DNA of 64,000 nt, taken from NCBI RefSeq assembly GCF_015687175.1, contig NZ_JADPQG010000007.1:1-64000 (forward strand). The letters run 5' to 3'. The stretch is from Reinekea sp. G2M2-21 (GTDB lineage Bacteria; Pseudomonadota; Gammaproteobacteria; Pseudomonadales; Natronospirillaceae). This document shows, piece by piece, positions 60,758 through 64,000 of the stretch (position 1 is its first letter; each line of letters begins with the position of its first letter). Position numbers and translations under genes: made by a program. The notes under the pieces are model-generated. The model was not told the origin of the DNA. It worked only from the letters and a program-made list of their open reading frames with translations, and did no database searches.

Positions 60758-61264
60758 ATGATGGCTCAGATTGCACAAAACGCATTAACGGACGATATTG
60801 CATTCGATGATATCCAGTGTGCATCAGGTGAGATTGCTTCAAAGCTTCAGGGTGTAATTGATTGCTATAATCTGACGCAAGTACAACTTGAGGAAGCTCT
60901 GAAACTTGCCCTCGAAAACGTCACTCCGAGTGAACGGCTTTTGAACGAAAAACCAAAGGGCATTCTTTCACAGAAAGCAATTGATGAGATTGGTGCGCTT
61001 GTAGATGCCGAACCTTTTTATTTCCTGTGTCATCCAGGTGGCGACCGTTCAAAGATTCAGTTGATCGGTCTGAAGCCGACCGAAAGTCATGAACGAAACG
61101 ATTACGACCAATTCGGTGATACAACATTCCACGATTTAGATGAAGCCATATCGATTGCGCGTGGCTTAGCTATTCGGCATGGCTTTGAATATCTCCCCCA
61201 CAAGGCTAGACATATCGGCTACCAAGACGAGTCTCTCCCGCTCCTTAATGGAGAAACGCTATGA
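60758..61264 (+). CDS. Unknown 168-residue protein
   Basis: Two adjacent ATGs at 60758 and 60761. Soluble, acidic. The part AEPFYFLCHPGGDRSKIQLI has the look of a beta hairpin. Overlaps the following zinc-ribbon gene by ATGA. Confidence 0.55.
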   Translation: MMAQIAQNALTDDIAFDDIQCASGEIASKLQGVIDCYNLTQVQLEEALKLALENVTPSERLLNEKPKGILSQKAIDEIGALVDAEPFYFLCHPGGDRSKIQLIGLKPTESHERNDYDQFGDTTFHDLDEAISIARGLAIRHGFEYLPHKARHIGYQDESLPLLNGETL

Positions 61265-61479
61265 GCTCACACCCAGCGCCACGGTGGACTTATGCTTGTA
61301 CAAGATGCGCTTGGATTGGCAACGAGCCAGCTTACTATGTGGTGATTAATGCTGCCGACTGTCCTGATTGTGGGAACTCATGCACGACAGATGAGCCGGA
61401 GTTTGAACCGAGACCCGGATGTTTAGATGGCAGCGCAGCTGGCTTTGATCCGGTATGGCCTCCAATCAATGATTTTTAA
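61261..61479 (+). CDS. Small zinc-ribbon protein
   Basis: 72 residues. CTRC (13-16) and CPDCGNSC (35-42 region) form a rubredoxin-like zinc ribbon; the C-terminal part is Pro/Gly-rich. Possibly a protein-interaction or nucleic-acid binding element. Confidence 0.6.
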   Translation: MSSHPAPRWTYACTRCAWIGNEPAYYVVINAADCPDCGNSCTTDEPEFEPRPGCLDGSAAGFDPVWPPINDF

Positions 61480-61649
61480 AAAGAGTACCGCTACGCTGCC
61501 CATTTTAGTTTCGAGGCTCGACCGGCCAAAGCTACTCACATTGGGCATCATTCAGCCGGATTCCTTTACATATGCGAGAACCCGCATAATTGCTTTCATC
61601 TCGCTAACTCAATAGTATTGAGAAAATCCTAATATGATGGCTGCTGTTC

Positions 61650-61964
61650 ATGGATAAACTGGATATATTGCGATTGCAGTGCGAAGGCACCCTTGTGAAC
61701 ATTATGGGGGATCGCCAGCTGTTGACTCTAAACAGTTCAAAGAACATAGATGTCCCCGCCTCTTCAGTATTAGATTTACCTGGGAGCGATGCTTCAAGGA
61801 TCCATGCCATCCGTCGGATGGACACCGGCTTGTTCTGCCAACTTTCCGATCCCGCATCTGAGGCAGACTTCCGTCATTTGATACCCATTTCTGAACTTCC
61901 AATCGATTTTCTTGTTTCCCTCACCTCGCTCATTGAGTCTGAAATAGACCGATCGATTCTTTAG
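61650..61964 (+). CDS. Unknown 104-residue protein
   Basis: Soluble, beta-rich N-terminal half and a helical end. Its TAG stop shares one base with repeat copy h. Weak start context (GGCTGCTGTTC before ATG). Confidence 0.5.
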   Translation: MDKLDILRLQCEGTLVNIMGDRQLLTLNSSKNIDVPASSVLDLPGSDASRIHAIRRMDTGLFCQLSDPASEADFRHLIPISELPIDFLVSLTSLIESEIDRSIL

Positions 61965-61984
61965 GCGCAAAAGCAATAAGGCGC
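61964..61984 (+). repeat. Operon-head repeat, copy h
   Basis: GGCGCAAAAGCAATAAGGCG followed by C: a 21-base variant with one extra A. It starts in the stop codon of the previous gene and lies 81 bases before the methyltransferase ATG. Confidence 0.85.
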
Positions 61985-62064
61985 TTTGAAGTATTCTAGG
62001 CCGTAGGTCTTTGTAACTGTTTTGCTCTGTATTCTCTTCATATGCATTTGGGGAGATTCAACAC

Positions 62065-63270
62065 ATGGCATCACAGATAACTGTCAGTGACGTGTTTCGT
62101 GAAAAACTAAACATTGATGCTTTCAACAATACGGTTACTGTCACAGAGCAGCTACATTCTAAGCTCTATGCGCAGGTCAAGAATGTCATTAACCGCCTAG
62201 GTGGTAAATGGCAAGGCCAAAAAGGCTACTTTCAATTTGTAGGGCGTCCAGCAGAAGAGCTAATTGCTCGCGCGTTGGAGACAGGTACACGCCGGCTCAA
62301 TAAATTTCACTATTACCCAACACCAAAATCTGTATTTGATTTTATAGTTGAATGGACCTCGTTGAATTATGTGGGTTGTTCAGATAGTCCAACTCGCGTT
62401 CTTGAGCCCAGTTGCGGTGAAGGCGGATTGATAACTGAGCTGCAAGCCTTAGCAGAAAAAGACGGGCGTAACTTTCAAATTGAAGCATATGAGATCGACC
62501 CACTAAACGCGCTCATGGCTGAACAGACTGGCGTCAAGGTTACGCTTGCTAATTTCCTTGAGGTTGAGCCTGAACCGGTCTTTGATCTGGTGGTCATGAA
62601 TCCCCCTTTCGATAATATTTCCTATATCGATCACATTCAGCATGCACAGAAGTTTTTGGCACCTCATGGCGTACTAATTTCCGTAGTACCGACGAATTTT
62701 ATCACTCGTTGGGTGAACAATGACCAGTGCCGATGGCTAATGGAACGTGCGGCCATGCAACGTGGTTCCACCCTTGATCCGCAAGATTATTTTGGCAAGA
62801 ACACTTTTAAAGGTGTTTCGATAAACACCACTGTCATCGAAATCGAAAGCGAGCAGCGATACCAAGAGACACTGGCATCTCGAGCGCAAGCCCTTACGAA
62901 CGAGTGGTACTGCGCTGCATCAAACGAAGATTTGCTGAAGACCGAGGTTATCTCCAGCTACCTGACTGATTTAGAAAATGATTCCTTAACCAAAGAACGC
63001 GGAAAGTCAATCTACAACAAAATGAACAAAGGTTTTGAGCGTATTTTGACTGTCTATGGGAACTCACTAAACGTAGCGTTTATGGATCGCGGCATGCTCG
63101 CCACTTTAGAAGAATGGGCGCCTCAGCTTGTTGAGTACATCCCAAAAATGAAAGCGCTTAAAGCAAGACTCACAGCCAACATGACGGCGAACAAAAAGCC
63201 CAATGTTGTACCGGCTGGGCCACCTATTGAAGAGCAAATCGATTTATTTGACTTCGATATCGCCGTTTAA
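62065..63270 (+). CDS. DNA N6-adenine-type methyltransferase-like protein
   Basis: A 401-residue protein. The N-terminal 80 residues are a small DNA-recognition-like part (LHSKLYAQVKNVINRLGGKW). YYPTPKSV, LEPSCGEGGLI (SAM-binding motif I) and VVMNPPFDN (motif IV, NPPF) follow in the order of the gamma class. A GGGGAGATTCAACAC sequence precedes the ATG. No restriction gene is nearby, so it is probably a solitary (orphan) methyltransferase. Confidence 0.8.
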   Translation: MASQITVSDVFREKLNIDAFNNTVTVTEQLHSKLYAQVKNVINRLGGKWQGQKGYFQFVGRPAEELIARALETGTRRLNKFHYYPTPKSVFDFIVEWTSLNYVGCSDSPTRVLEPSCGEGGLITELQALAEKDGRNFQIEAYEIDPLNALMAEQTGVKVTLANFLEVEPEPVFDLVVMNPPFDNISYIDHIQHAQKFLAPHGVLISVVPTNFITRWVNNDQCRWLMERAAMQRGSTLDPQDYFGKNTFKGVSINTTVIEIESEQRYQETLASRAQALTNEWYCAASNEDLLKTEVISSYLTDLENDSLTKERGKSIYNKMNKGFERILTVYGNSLNVAFMDRGMLATLEEWAPQLVEYIPKMKALKARLTANMTANKKPNVVPAGPPIEEQIDLFDFDIAV

Positions 63271-63357
63271 CCCTTTTAGATTCGACTGGGCTTGCCTCCC
63301 CTTAGCGACACTGCTCAGTTAAATCGACCAATATTTCAATTGTCGGATAAAGCACTA

Positions 63358-64000
63358 ATGAACAACACGGATAATACTTCATTCATCATTTCAAGCTTAC
63401 CTTGCACTGGCGATGCGATATTGTCAGAGCTTGCTGACAATCGTGAGCGCGCAGAACTTTTGGTAAATCGCATTGCCTTTGCCCTAGATGAGCTCGATGG
63501 TTTGTTAACGCGCCACTGCCCAGTATTAGAAAAAGCGGTACCGGCTGGGCTTGTCAAGAAGGTAAAGGAAAGCCTATTTGGCGCATATGAAGTTTCTTTT
63601 GAACGCGATGCATTTAAGAAGCGAACGGCCAAAGCTCTCAATGCCCTGTTTTGGGAATCGGCATTAACTTCGAGCAAGCTCAATGCTCTTCATACTTTCC
63701 ACGAGCGAGAGAATCTAATCAAAGATATTCAGGCCGGTAACTGTCCTGCTTTTGATCGAGACACTTTGTTTAGTACCGTGGCTGATCAGATTACTAATCG
63801 CTGGGCAACATTTGTCGGCACCGTAATTGAAACATTTGATTCGCTTGATCGATCCATGGTCACGAATGATGGTATTCGTTTCGGCAATAAAATCATTTTG
63901 TCTGATATGTACCAAAAAGACAGTTGGACAACCAACCACTTCAGTGACAGCGAAGACCGATTTACCGACTTATACCGCATCTTCATGGTACTCGACAGCA
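63358..64000 (+). CDS. DUF4942-like protein, cut by the window end
   Basis: The frame is open from the ATG at 63358 to the last base. The segment ENLIKDIQAGNCPAFDRDTL followed by ITNRWATFVGTVIETFDSLD and RFGNKIIL fits the layout of DUF4942 proteins, which are frequent beside plasmid methyltransferases. Function unknown. The C-terminal end is outside the window. Confidence 0.65.
   Translation, partial: MNNTDNTSFIISSLPCTGDAILSELADNRERAELLVNRIAFALDELDGLLTRHCPVLEKAVPAGLVKKVKESLFGAYEVSFERDAFKKRTAKALNALFWESALTSSKLNALHTFHERENLIKDIQAGNCPAFDRDTLFSTVADQITNRWATFVGTVIETFDSLDRSMVTNDGIRFGNKIILSDMYQKDSWTTNHFSDSEDRFTDLYRIFMVLDS

Noticed and set aside
42988-61984. Operon-head repeat as an IS end or REP element
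   Set aside because: The copies have one orientation, a fixed distance to start codons, no flanking target duplications and no transposase nearby.
62065-63270. Restriction-modification system
   Set aside because: Only a methyltransferase is seen; the neighbouring DUF4942-like protein has no nuclease motif that I can recognise.
1-64000. tRNA, rRNA or known riboswitch
   Set aside because: No cloverleaf with a convincing T-arm (GGTTCGAATCC) or conserved rRNA segment was noticed on either strand; this was by eye and not by a model search.

Overview
The window reads as accessory DNA of a gammaproteobacterium: a large plasmid, chromid or integrative element. The evidence is a complete RecBCD set of gammaproteobacterial type, an HU-like protein, a RecA, a ParB with a PRTRC (ParB-related, ThiF-related cassette) gene set, many small overlapping genes of unknown function, and no rRNA, tRNA or core metabolic operon that I could see. 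Base composition is moderately AT-rich. Gene names beyond these families are mostly not recoverable by eye.

Region 1 (1-8960, all minus strand) is the most unusual part. A short but catalytically complete tyrosine recombinase is translationally coupled to a 69-residue XRE-like protein. The 3' end of the XRE gene carries a sigma70-type promoter whose 16-base spacer is filled by a perfect palindrome. About two dozen small unrelated genes follow, all in the same direction, packed at 5-30 base spacing and nearly all preceded by the same AAGGAAAAA-type sequence. One gene occurs twice, and the near-identical block runs from one such sequence to the next. The XRE gene, promoter and palindrome recur at the left edge behind a recombinase-like remnant, so a second array probably continues outside the window. 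I read this as a possible promoter-led gene-cassette array that is not a classical integron.

Region 2 (9.0-15 kb) holds an unknown gene with a decayed partial duplicate beside it, an alpha/beta hydrolase, an ArsR-type repressor and two coupled unknown genes. Region 3 (15-24.4 kb) holds recB-recD plus a small winged-helix gene on minus and recC plus an HU gene on plus, with three palindromes in the shared intergenic region. Region 4 (24.4-36.5 kb) looks like a sensory module: two coupled DISM-type histidine kinases, two coupled periplasmic binding proteins without any transporter genes, secreted and unknown proteins, and two response regulators. Region 5 (37-42.9 kb) holds a three-gene operon led by a HipA-like protein lacking the kinase catalytic residues, then a secreted NUC1-type nuclease, an unknown gene and a histone-H1-like basic protein.

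Region 6 (42.9-64 kb) is an expanded PRTRC locus: ParB, proteins E, C and B and the ThiF-like protein, interleaved with RecA, a VRR-NUC nuclease, a degenerate DnaQ-like protein, a DNA methyltransferase, a DUF4942-like protein and about twenty small unknown genes. Eight copies of a 20-base sequence, consensus GGCGCAAAACAATATGGCGC, stand 80-110 bases before the first gene of successive operons, which suggests one regulator or one DNA-binding protein for the whole locus. One divergent gene inside it (53182-53610) has an excellent LexA box and should be SOS-induced.

All calls rest on reading the sequence and on remembered family features; no database search was run.
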